Source of the DNA: Linderina pennispora
Lineage: Eukaryota > Kickxellomycota > Kickxellomycetes > Kickxellales > Kickxellaceae
Direction: 5' to 3'
Assembly: GCF_002104995.1 (NCBI RefSeq)
Contig: NW_024468252.1
Location: 310,001 to 374,000 of the forward strand
DNA length: 64,000 nucleotides
Numbering within the stretch: the stretch's first letter is position 1; every line of letters starts with the position of its first letter. The notes under the pieces are model-generated. The model worked only from the letters and a program-made list of their open reading frames with translations. It made no database searches and had not been told where the DNA came from. Of this stretch, positions 19,241-27,975 are shown piece after piece. The position numbers and the translations under genes were made by a program.

Positions 19241-20911
19241 TCAGTAGAAGCGGTTGGCAAGCCCGAGCTCGGCCAGCACCGCCGGCTTGGCGTCCTCCAC
19301 ACTGGCGCCATTCTTGATGCGCTCGCACAGCCGCATGGCCACCTCGAACTGCACCTGGTCCAGCTCGCCGCGCCCATCCCAGTCGGCAATCTCCCACACA
19401 CGCCGCAGCACCTCGCGCCCAAGCCCCGAGTCGCCCAGGAGCCGGCCTGCGCTCGCTCCATCAATCACCTTGCGCTTCGGGTCGCTCTCGCGCACAAACA
19501 CGCCCAGGTACTGCAATGCCGCCGGGTTGTCGCCAGCGCCAAACGGATTGCGGCTGCTGCTTCTGCTGCTCATGGCCGAGTACGGCGGCGGCGTCGGCTC
19601 CAGCGGCTTCGCCACGTCATCATCGGCTATGTCCAGCGACCGCCGCGCGTCGGTCGGGAACTTTTGCATCAGGCGCGGGAAGTCCACCGCCAGCGCATCG
19701 TCGGCGTTGCTGATAAGCTTCTGGCTGAGCTTGTTGAACTCGGCAATCTTGAACGCCTCCAGGTCGCGCTTGAACGCGTCCGGATTGGGGAAGTCGCCGG
19801 GCGGCAGATTGTACCGCACCTGGATCTTGCGGAACTCGCCGGGCAGATCCTCCAGCATCTCCTTGGCCTTCTTGCTTTTGCCAAACACCGCCGGCAGCTC
19901 GCTGCGCAGGTGCCCGATGATGTGCGCGTGGACGCGTGCCTGTCGCGCCCGCTTGACGATCTCGTTGACGCGTCGCAGCGCCGCATTCTTCGGAATGCTG
20001 CGCAGGTCGCGGAGCAGGTCGCGCTGCTCCTGCGCCAGCAGCTCGGTGTTGTCGGAGAATGTGTTGGGCAGTGGCGATTTGTACTGCGGCCAGAACGAGC
20101 CCAGGTACACGCGGTTGACCTCGGGCGTCGGAATGACCTTGCCCAGCGCCCACATCATCGCCCCGTACACGCGCATCAGCTGCTGCTGGCTCACCTGGTC
20201 GCACTTGTTGAGAACTATGCGCACCTTGTCTTCGTGCCCGCGCGTCGCCTGGATTGCCTGCTTGAACTCATCCGAAATGTCCAGCTTGTAGCTGTCAAAC
20301 AACAGCAGAATCAGATCCGACCGCTCTGCAAACCAGCTGATGACTGACACAAAATCGTACCCGCGCTGCACCTGCTTCGATCCCGACAGGATCCCGGGTG
20401 TGTCAACTATCGTCAGGTTCTGCAGCAATGGGTTGTTGAGCTGCGACACCTGGAACCGCGACAAGAACTTGGTGCCAAACTTTGTCAGCCCCGAGAACGG
20501 CAGGTCCCCCGATACTGCCGCGGCATGGCCCGGGATTACCTTGGGCTCGGGCCCTCCCATGATTGCCACGAAGCGGTCGGTCGTCGGCTCAATCCCCACG
20601 TGTGCGCCTGGGTACGACTCGCCCAGCAGGTACTCGACGAACGTCGTCTTGCCTGTCGAGTACTGTCCCAGCAGAAGCACCATTGGCTTCGACCCAATGT
20701 CCTGCGCCGTCAGCGGTGCCGAGTGGAAGCCCTCGAAGCAGTACGACTGCTCCAAAGGCTTGATCTTCTTCGCATACGTCTTCTGCAGCTCCACCACTGT
20801 CTCCTGGTACAGCCGCTCCTCCGCCGTCAGCCCGTCCGCCCCCACCTTGACCGCGCTGCCCGACGGCGTCCCGTTGCGCGTCGACGCTGCCTCTTTGCCC
20901 TTGAAGCTCAT
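19241..20911 (-). CDS. EH-domain (EHD/RME-1 type) dynamin-like ATPase, 556 aa
   Basis: Membrane-remodelling ATPase of the EHD family, expected on endosomal membranes where it drives tubulation and recycling. One open frame from a true ATG. The G domain has P-loop GQYSTGKT (residues 82-89), the FVEYLLGESYPGAHVGIEPTT-type switch region split here as FVEYLLGE and GIEPTTDR, DTPG (170-173) and NKCD (235-238). A helical stalk follows (about 290-440), then a linker with PPPYSAMSSRSSSRNPFG. A C-terminal EH domain (about 465-545) contains DGASAGRLLGDSGLGREVLR and IADWDGRGELDQVQFEVAM. The linker NPFG differs by one residue from the NPF ligand of EH domains and may be autoregulatory. The length is close to animal EHD1 (534). 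Confidence 0.92.
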   Translation of the reverse strand: MSFKGKEAASTRNGTPSGSAVKVGADGLTAEERLYQETVVELQKTYAKKIKPLEQSYCFEGFHSAPLTAQDIGSKPMVLLLGQYSTGKTTFVEYLLGESYPGAHVGIEPTTDRFVAIMGGPEPKVIPGHAAAVSGDLPFSGLTKFGTKFLSRFQVSQLNNPLLQNLTIVDTPGILSGSKQVQRGYDFVSVISWFAERSDLILLLFDSYKLDISDEFKQAIQATRGHEDKVRIVLNKCDQVSQQQLMRVYGAMMWALGKVIPTPEVNRVYLGSFWPQYKSPLPNTFSDNTELLAQEQRDLLRDLRSIPKNAALRRVNEIVKRARQARVHAHIIGHLRSELPAVFGKSKKAKEMLEDLPGEFRKIQVRYNLPPGDFPNPDAFKRDLEAFKIAEFNKLSQKLISNADDALAVDFPRLMQKFPTDARRSLDIADDDVAKPLEPTPPPYSAMSSRSSSRNPFGAGDNPAALQYLGVFVRESDPKRKVIDGASAGRLLGDSGLGREVLRRVWEIADWDGRGELDQVQFEVAMRLCERIKNGASVEDAKPAVLAELGLANRFY

Positions 20912-21149
20912 GACAATTTATATAAATGCCTGGGAAACACTACTAAGTCTTATAAAAATGTACGAAAAAACAAAAAAGCACCCGCTTCGGAGTTAAAATA
21001 ACAACAAAGGCAAACTGCTGCCGGTTGTCTCTGCCAAGCTTCCCCTTACCGCCATCTGCGTTGCACCAGAGGCCGTCCTTCCACCAGTGACGATGCTACC
21101 ACTGCGAAGAAATAAAAAAACGCTGCCCCCCGCAGTAACCTCTAATTCA

Positions 21150-21881
21150 CTACCCAAACGCCGGAAGGCTCTGCACTGCCCTGGCGCTCCTCACCCGCGT
21201 TGCCGGCGCTGACACGTCTGCCACCCCTACACCTACTGCCTCCACCAGCACACCGCCCAGCGCCCTGACAATCTCCTGGTCGTCTGCATCGGCAAACTCT
21301 TTGCCAAACTCCACGCGCTGCCTATACCCGCTGCCCGTCGGCCGCTTATCGCCACGCACCGCCACCTGCACTTCCACACGCGATACACGCCCCAGCGTAT
21401 CAAGCGCCGACAGCAGCGCATCGCCGGTTGTCACACTGCCGCTGATCTCCGCCAGCCCCGCCACTCCCGCCAGCCCAAACAGCTGCTCAGCATTGACTCC
21501 CTTGAGGCCGTGCAGATTTGCCGATGCCACTGCCACTACGCGCTCCACTCCCGATGCCTCCAGCTGCGCAAGCAAACCGTCCACCAGCGCTGGAACGTAC
21601 TCGGCCGCTGGCAGTCCATTGACAAACACAAATGTTGTGTCTACAGACCCTGCAGCCGTGCCAATGACAACTTCAATTTGATCCGTGCCTGGCACCCAGA
21701 ACTCTGTCTCCACTGTCTCCTCTGCGGCCTCGTCTATCTGCGCCTTGACTGCCGTGCTGTCGTCACCACCGAGCGATCTCCATAGCCCAAGCGCTGCCCG
21801 GTACCCGCCCAGCCGCGTGGTGTCGGGGTATGCCAAGACGACCGTCTTGCCGAATTGTGTTGCAGGCACTGTGAATTGCAT
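21150..21881 (-). CDS. Possible proteasome assembly chaperone 1-like protein, 243 aa
   Basis: The true ATG is at 21879-21881 (MQFTVPATQFGKTVVLAYPD); codons upstream in the same frame start on TTG only. The protein alternates hydrophobic strands and helices. It has a central VDTTFVFVNGLPAAEYVPAL segment, ERVVAVASANLHGL and a C-terminal ALGGVLVEAVGVGVADVSAP. This layout resembles PSMG1/PAC1-type proteasome-assembly chaperones, which pair with PAC2 to form the alpha ring. I rely on overall pattern rather than a diagnostic motif, so the assignment is tentative. No signal peptide or membrane segment. No frame disruption. It lies just upstream of the EHD gene on the same strand, about 240 bp away. 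Confidence 0.4.
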   Translation of the reverse strand: MQFTVPATQFGKTVVLAYPDTTRLGGYRAALGLWRSLGGDDSTAVKAQIDEAAEETVETEFWVPGTDQIEVVIGTAAGSVDTTFVFVNGLPAAEYVPALVDGLLAQLEASGVERVVAVASANLHGLKGVNAEQLFGLAGVAGLAEISGSVTTGDALLSALDTLGRVSRVEVQVAVRGDKRPTGSGYRQRVEFGKEFADADDQEIVRALGGVLVEAVGVGVADVSAPATRVRSARAVQSLPAFG

Positions 21882-22796
21882 TTGTCTGAACGAATTATTT
21901 GTGGAGAAGCAGGCGAACAAGGCGTTGCGTAATTGTCCATCCCGCAACGTAAGCGCATCTAAACGGCTGATGCATCGACGTCGTTGATCGTGATCAATAA
22001 TGCTGATCTAATCAGGCACATGGCCAGGCTCTATGCATAGGTTGACAATTGGGAATGGGGTTTAATATAATACCATATTTGGCAGAATATGGTATATAGA
22101 CAACTCTGGAAATTTGAGTGCAATGGGTCGGCTCAATCATTGCCATTAGGATCAGGAGGTTGATGGCTTTGTTAGCCCTCAGAGAGCCCAGTAGCTATGA
22201 GCTTTATGGAATGAATATAACTAGAAATTGCTGAGGTGAAAAAGGGAGGATGGGCTATTCTGGCCCACAATGTTTATACAGGTGGGGATTTGGATCTGCA
22301 CATGGTGGCGAGGGGCATGGGGTTGCCCGAATATCAACAGGTTTGATTGATAGGCTGGCACCCAGTTCAGGCGTTGACTTAATTGCGACCACCCAGCATC
22401 AGTGTCCACAATTCCACCATCGACTGTTTGAGGATCAGTAGACTGTTCCTCTCCAGTATCTTGCTCATGAGTATACTTGCTTTGACACCCTTCCATACGC
22501 TTTGTTGACCTCGAAACAGCAACACATTTCAAAGCTACCATACTAAACCAACCACATAAAAGCTTGACATCTTGGGCCATCCAGCCCTGCCTTTTCTCCC
22601 CAGTCAGTGCTCGATCCTACTTTTTCCATAAAGCTCGTAACCATTTGTTTTCATCTGAAAGGTTACCAGTCATCCAGTGGCAGAGAATATTTATTTCCTG
22701 ATATCCTGCAGCCGATTTAGCTGGGAGCCACGCCAAAAAAGTGGAGAAGATTAAACGGCAGACTTCAATCTATAGCGTACAATACCTGTTGGACCC
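21882..22796. other. Intergenic, no gene seen
   Basis: AT-richer than the flanks, with an ATACCATATTTGGCAGAATATGGTAT imperfect inverted repeat region around 22070-22093. No frame with protein character. Confidence 0.35.
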
Positions 22797-23041
22797 TCTA
22801 TGCACACCAACAAACCAACACATTCAAGGTGTTCATTATGACGATGAATCAAAACAGCAAAGGTAGCCGCAGCAATCTGGATGCAGTAGCAATGCCATTA
22901 AATACTGGAGGATAATAACGCAGCTTACATATCCAATGCCTGGAATGTGAATGCCTCAATATCAATGTCGCACTTCTGTGCCATCGCTGGAGCGGTATGT
23001 TAATGGTAGTGTGTCTTATTCAGGAATCATGAAACACCGTT

Positions 23042-24082
23042 CTACACCTTGACAACGCTCTTGCCGAAGTTCTTGCCGTCATACAGGTTCAGAACCGCCT
23101 GAGGAGCGTTCTCCAGACCAGTGGTCTCATCGATGCGGTACTGAAGCTTACCCTCCTTGTACAGTTTGCCAACTTCAGCCATAAACTCGTCTTCAGTTGG
23201 CGTTCCATAATACCTGCTGACACGCACTCCCTGGAAGATAGCAGCCTTGGTCAGGATGTTGAAAGTGTTCTTGAGACCGTATGTCTCATCAGCAGACTTG
23301 ACGTTATACTGGGAAATCATACCACAGGAGATAATGCGAGCACCAAAGTTGATGTTGGTCAGAGCAGCATCGAGGAACTCGCCACCGACGTTGTCAAAGT
23401 AGATGTCAATGCCCTCAGGAGCTGCTTGCTTGATTGCCTCGGTGAAAACACCGCATGTCTTGTAGTTGAAGGCGGCGTCGGCACCAATGCTCTTGACAAA
23501 CTCAACCTTGTCCTCTGAACCAGCAACACCAACGACCCGCAGACCACAAGCTTTGGCGAGCTGAACGACAATCTGGCCAACAGCACCCGACGCCGAAGAA
23601 ACGAGGATGGTCTCACCAGCCTTTGGCTTACCAACCGTGGTCAGACCGACAAAGGCAGTGAACGACGGCATACCGAAGACTGTAACGAAGTCGCGGGCAT
23701 TTTCAATAGTGCCGGTGGGAAGCTTGCGCAAAGTAGCAACATCCACAACCGACTTGGTCTCCCAGGATGCTATTCTGCTGGAAACAATATCCCCTTCAGA
23801 AATGTCAGCGCTGGTTGATGCCTCCACAATAGCGACACCATCAGTGGTAATAGGCTTGTTAAGTTCATAGCAAGGGATGTAGTTGTTTGTAGCGCCGGTC
23901 AGACGACCACGCTGGTACGGGTCAACAGAAAGATAGAGGCTGCGGACCAAAACTTGGTTCTCCTTAAGCGAGTCCTTGGTCGGAGCTGGAGCAGACACGA
24001 CCTTGAAGTTGTCGAGACTCGGGGCACCGCCTGGCGAGTACCTGTTGGCCAGGACGCGAGTGACAGGGCTGTCGGATGTCAT
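23042..24082 (-). CDS. MDR-family NAD(P)H-dependent alkenal/double-bond reductase, copy A, 346 aa
   Basis: Zinc-free medium-chain reductase of the prostaglandin reductase/leukotriene B4 dehydrogenase type. It reduces the C=C bond of reactive alpha,beta-unsaturated aldehydes or ketones with NADPH. One open frame from ATG. Marks: YLSVDPYQRGRLTG near the N-terminus, FVTVFGMPSFTAFVGLTTVG, the nucleotide motif VSSASGAVGQ (161-170), VVGVAGSEDKVEF and YFDNVGGEFLDAAL. The conserved zinc-ligand cysteines of alcohol dehydrogenases are absent. Cytosolic, as no targeting signal is seen. A TATAAAAT box lies about 115 bp upstream (24195-24202, minus strand). The exact substrate is unknown; detoxification of lipid-peroxidation products is plausible. 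Confidence 0.88.
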   Translation of the reverse strand: MTSDSPVTRVLANRYSPGGAPSLDNFKVVSAPAPTKDSLKENQVLVRSLYLSVDPYQRGRLTGATNNYIPCYELNKPITTDGVAIVEASTSADISEGDIVSSRIASWETKSVVDVATLRKLPTGTIENARDFVTVFGMPSFTAFVGLTTVGKPKAGETILVSSASGAVGQIVVQLAKACGLRVVGVAGSEDKVEFVKSIGADAAFNYKTCGVFTEAIKQAAPEGIDIYFDNVGGEFLDAALTNINFGARIISCGMISQYNVKSADETYGLKNTFNILTKAAIFQGVRVSRYYGTPTEDEFMAEVGKLYKEGKLQYRIDETTGLENAPQAVLNLYDGKNFGKSVVKV

Positions 24083-24194
24083 GTCGAATGGTGGATGGGT
24101 AAACGATAGGTACTGGATGCGAATAAAGCCAGATATATGTAGAACTAGTATTAGAAAAGAAAACGAAGCGATTCCAAGACATGGGAAAGGAGCT

Positions 24195-24202
24195 ATTTTA
24201 TA
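24195..24202 (-). promoter_or_regulatory. TATA box of reductase copy A
   Basis: TATAAAAT on the minus strand about 115 bp before the ATG. It falls in sequence missing from the 5' flank of copy B, so the two copies have different core promoters. Confidence 0.5.
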
Positions 24203-24864
24203 GCGGATTCACACAGCAAGTTATACAGCCCCTTGTCAGGGCACACTTATTCCATTCACTGCTATAATGAACTTGTGGCGCCTGTGTTGTATGCCATGAA
24301 TAGACAAGTTGCTTTAATTGTCCACCGTGGGTAGAAAATTTCTGGCCCCTATATAGTGCACCCTAGGTAGGAGACGAGTGAACTGTATGGATCTAATCAT
24401 GGGGCTTGAATCTATTATACAGCAGCATCTGTCTGGTCTCGAACTATGATCTTGGCTCTGTCTGGTTTTGAATTTCAGAAGGCGCAGTGGTGATTCAAGT
24501 ACTCATTTCAGATTAGTACGTTTAGAAGTATGTGGAGCGACTGATGTTACCAGCTGTGTTCTTTATGTGCTCACTGCTCTATTTCGCCATTAAATGAAAC
24601 GGGTCAGTAACGTATGCAGCGAATAGTACGTTGGTTGCTGTATTTTTGAATGTTACCTGTGGATTAGCGAACGTTTATATGCTTTGTGTAGAAATGATGT
24701 GAATGGACCGAGGAGAAAGGGGAGGCTAACCGACCTTCTTGAGCCCAATGATGTGTGTGATTGGTCCGGTTTATGGTGGAATTGGAGTATAATGACACCC
24801 TGGAGTCGACAGGAAGGACTGCATGGTAGACACCATTTGCAGCGTAAACCTCTTGAGGAAATCT

Positions 24865-26540
24865 CTATGCATACCAACAAATCAACATATTCAACGCGTT
24901 CCTTATAACGATAAACCAAAACAGCAAAAGTATCCGCACCAATCTGGATACAGTAGCTGTTAACATGGGGAATAAGTGGTTATCGAATATATGGAAAAAA
25001 AAAAACTTTTCAAAATGACTGAGGGGAAGAAGGAAGGCTGGTCGTCTATCTGGGCTTTTGTACGTATGCGTTTCGGCCTTGTCTATGGTGGCGTAGGGGG
25101 ACTCCGGACCCCGAATGTCAAAAGTAGCAATGCCATTAAAGCCAGGAGGATAATAACGCAGCTTACATATTCAATGCCTGAAATGCAAATGCCTCAATAT
25201 CAATGTCGCACTTCTGTGCCATCGCTGGAGTGGTATGTTAATGGTAGTGTGTCTTATTCAGGAATCATGAAACACCGTTCTACACCTTGACAACGCTCTT
25301 ACCGAAGTTCTTGCCATCAAACAGATTCAGAATCGCCTGAGGAGCGTTCTCCAGACCAGTGGTCTCATCGATGCGGTACTGAAGCTTACCCTCCTTGTAC
25401 AGTTTGCCAACTTCAGCCATAAACTCGTCTTCAGTTGGCGTTCCATAGTACTTGCCAACAAGTATACCCTGGAAAGTAGCAGTTTTGGTCAGGATGTTGA
25501 AAGTGTTCTTGAGACCGTATGCCTCATCAGCAGACTTGGCGTTGTACTGGGAAATCATACCACAGGAAACAATGCGAGCACCAGTATTGATGTTAGCCAG
25601 AGCAGCATCGAGGAACTCGCCACCGACGTTGTCAAAGTAGATGTCAATGCCCTCAGGAGCTGCCTGCTTGATCGACGCGACAAAGTTGTCAGAGGTCTTG
25701 TAGTTGAAGGCGGTATCGGCACCAATGCTCTTGACAAGTTCGATCTTGTCCTCTGAACCAGCAACACCAACAACCCGCAGACCACGAGCTTTGGCAAGCT
25801 GAACGACAATCTGGCCAACAGCACCCGACGCCGAAGAAACGAGGATGGTCTCACCAGCCTTTGGCTTACCAATTGTGGTCAGACCGACAAAGGCAGTGAA
25901 CGACGGCATACCAAAGACTGTAACGAAGTCGCGGGCGTTATCAATAGTGCCGGTGGGAAGTTTGCGCACAGCAGCAACATCCACAACCGACTTGGTCTCC
26001 CAGGGTGCTCCTCTAATATAGACGATGTCACCCTCAGCAACGTCAGCGCTGGCTGATGCCTCCACCACAGCGACACCATGATTGGAAATTGGCTTGTTAA
26101 GCTCATAGCGGGGGACGTAGCTGTTTGTAGTGCCGATTAGACGACCACGCTGGTACGGATCAACAGAAAGATAGAGGCTGCGGACCAAAACTTGGTTCTC
26201 CTTAAGCGAGTCCTTGGTCGGAGCTGGAGCAGACATGACCTTGAAGTTGTCGAGGCTCGGGGCGCCGCTAGGTGAGTACTTGTTGGCCAGAACGCGAGTG
26301 ATAGATCTTGCAGATGTCATATTGGATGTTCAGCTTTGAATTATAAACTTTGTTGTGTGTGTTTTGGTATTCAAATGGCGCAGTGGTGGCTTAAATACTC
26401 TTCCCAAGCTAGTGCATTTAGATATATGTTTAGAGTGACCGATGCCGCCATTTGTGTGGGCAATGTGCTCACCGCCACATTTTGCCATAAAACGAGACGG
26501 TTCAACAGCACATGAAGCGAATAGCAGGCAGGGTAGTCTG
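24865..26540. repeat. Tandem duplication unit B (reductase gene plus flanks)
   Basis: Second unit of the duplication. Compared with unit A it carries about 170 extra bp at roughly 24955-25120 in the 3' flank and lacks the promoter-proximal block of unit A. Confidence 0.75.
25280..26320 (-). CDS. MDR-family alkenal/double-bond reductase, copy B, 346 aa
   Basis: Paralogue of the gene at 23042, equal in length and colinear, differing at scattered residues (for example SNHGVAVVEASASADVAEGD and the start MTSARSITRV). It keeps YLSVDPYQRGRLIG, VSSASGAVGQ and YFDNVGGEFLDAAL, so the fold and cofactor site are intact. The substrate-side region near residues 200-215 differs most (FNYKTSDNFVASIKQ against FNYKTCGVFTEAIKQ), which may change substrate choice. 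It has no TATA box at the position seen in copy A. Reading frame intact. Confidence 0.88.
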   Translation of the reverse strand: MTSARSITRVLANKYSPSGAPSLDNFKVMSAPAPTKDSLKENQVLVRSLYLSVDPYQRGRLIGTTNSYVPRYELNKPISNHGVAVVEASASADVAEGDIVYIRGAPWETKSVVDVAAVRKLPTGTIDNARDFVTVFGMPSFTAFVGLTTIGKPKAGETILVSSASGAVGQIVVQLAKARGLRVVGVAGSEDKIELVKSIGADTAFNYKTSDNFVASIKQAAPEGIDIYFDNVGGEFLDAALANINTGARIVSCGMISQYNAKSADEAYGLKNTFNILTKTATFQGILVGKYYGTPTEDEFMAEVGKLYKEGKLQYRIDETTGLENAPQAILNLFDGKNFGKSVVKV

Positions 26541-26822
26541 CGGATGACAAATCATTAGGGAGAAGAAGTAAAAATGCGGTGTTAATGATGAGTGAATCCT
26601 CGCTTGTAATTAGTAATACACAGTCCACATGTATTTGTATTCTTTGGCTCGGCACAGGAACTCTAGGCTTCTAATTATGTGGTTTGATAAAACACTAATC
26701 GATTTCGACACGCCTGTCCCTGCCGTGCATGCATTTTATTGCTGCTGAAGAGAGCCACACTCATGCTAGGTCTTTATTAGATTCTTACCAATGCTCACTC
26801 CCAAGCGAATATTGCTCACTGC

Positions 26823-27043
26823 TCAAGAGTTGTTCTCTACTTCCTTGGTGTCATAAACCTTGTACTGGATCTTGCGTTCCAGATAAAGCTGAGGGGCCTC
26901 ATTGGTGAAGCCAACTCAGCGCTGGGCTGTGTGGTGGTCCAAAGGAAGAAACCCCTGGGCATAGCACGTATGTGGATAAGTGCACCCAGTCTCTTGTTTC
27001 CATACACAGCATCGGATAAGCTAGCGCCAGTCTGTGAAGCCAT
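26823..27043 (-). pseudogene. Truncated relic of a third double-bond reductase copy
   Basis: The minus strand reads APQLYLERKIQYKVYDTKEV followed by ENNS and a stop at 26823-26825. It aligns with the C-terminal LYKEGKLQYRIDETTGLENA of the two intact copies, and even better with the KIQYK form of this family. Further upstream a second frame gives DAVYGNKRLGALIHIRAMPR, resembling DEAYGLKNTFNILTKTATFQ. The frames are offset, the N-terminal two thirds are missing, and the last 25 residues after EN are lost. This supports an array that once held at least three copies. Confidence 0.5.
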
Positions 27044-27224
27044 TTGGCAAGAGGTGTCGTGTAAGGCGACACATCAGGAGTGCTGATTTAGATCAACCGA
27101 TCAATTTCATGGAAGTAGCCTCAATGTGCCTTCTCTTCAGGCACTAAATTCGGATGCATCTTCATTCCCTCGCGCCTTCAAATTACTCTATTCTCACTCA
27201 CATTTGTACACAAAAAAGGACGCG

Positions 27225-27584
27225 ATGACATACTACACAGATTGGGAAAGTTTTGAGACGGCAGCATCGTCGCTGTATGCCAGCGCACCGCGGCAGGCCC
27301 GGTACACGGTCAAATACCGCAACTGCGATTCGCAGCTGATGCTCAAGGTCACAGACGACGCGACATGCGTGCAGTACCGGACGGAGCGGCTGGACGATAT
27401 CCGGCGGATGGCACGGCTGCACCGGATCCTTGCGCAGACCGCGTCCCAGCGGCAGCAGGACATCAAGGAATTGTCGCCGATCGTGCCGGTGACACAGAAG
27501 CAGGAAGAGCCGCTGAGGGAGCTGCATGGCAAGAGTGCGCAGCAGGGCGGAAAGAAGCGTGGGCGTGGAAAGAAGCGTAACTGA
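27225..27584 (+). CDS. Signal recognition particle 9-kDa-type subunit (SRP9/SRP21), 119 aa
   Basis: Alu-domain protein of the signal recognition particle, which delays elongation while nascent secretory proteins are targeted to the ER. The ATG at 27225 opens MTYYTDWESFETAASSLYAS, followed by PRQARYTVKYRNCDSQLML and KVTDDATCVQYRTERLDDIR, all typical of SRP9. The C-terminus is extended by a basic tail (GGKKRGRGKKRN), as in fungal SRP21-type proteins and unlike the 86-residue animal SRP9. An upstream in-frame extension starting before 27225 is AT-rich leader rather than protein. Single exon, frame intact. Confidence 0.9.
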   Translation: MTYYTDWESFETAASSLYASAPRQARYTVKYRNCDSQLMLKVTDDATCVQYRTERLDDIRRMARLHRILAQTASQRQQDIKELSPIVPVTQKQEEPLRELHGKSAQQGGKKRGRGKKRN

Positions 27585-27975
27585 GAGGGGTGGGCTGCGG
27601 ATGGCCCCATGTCGGCATTGCGCAGATCGCACCAGCGTCTTTACATGGTCTAGCTAATGCTCGCTAATGGAGTTTGTTTGTCCTGGTGGGCTTTGCGAAA
27701 AGGAACCAGAGTGGGGAGGGCACAAATGCCTTGGCGCTGGTTGGTGGAACCGGGGAGAGAGAGCGGATTTGCGTGACTTCTGGGCCGAACGAGTATGCAA
27801 ACAAGAGACGATCAGCCGCGTTGCAGAAAATGTGGGTGGAAGCTTAATGGTTAGGCGAGACTCGCATGATAACGGCATGTTTATAAGCGGGTTCATGGGT
27901 GAAGCGACCAGCAAACGCCAGTTTTTATTTTCTTCTTACCACGTTTCCTTTTAATACGCACTCTTACTATCACAT

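Larger units (their letters stand above)
22797..24640. repeat. Tandem duplication unit A (reductase gene plus flanks)
   Basis: This unit matches 24865-26540. The shared part includes a 3' flank (for example the TCAATATCAATGTCGCACTT stretch), the whole coding region, and a 5' flank block at 24456-24640 resembling 26356-26540 (shared GGCGCAGTGGTG). In unit A about 330 bp with a TATA box separates the gene from that 5' block. Confidence 0.75.

Noticed and set aside
19254-20291. 345-codon plus-strand frame opposite the EHD gene
   Set aside because: Antisense shadow of a GC-rich third-position gene with clear EHD motifs.
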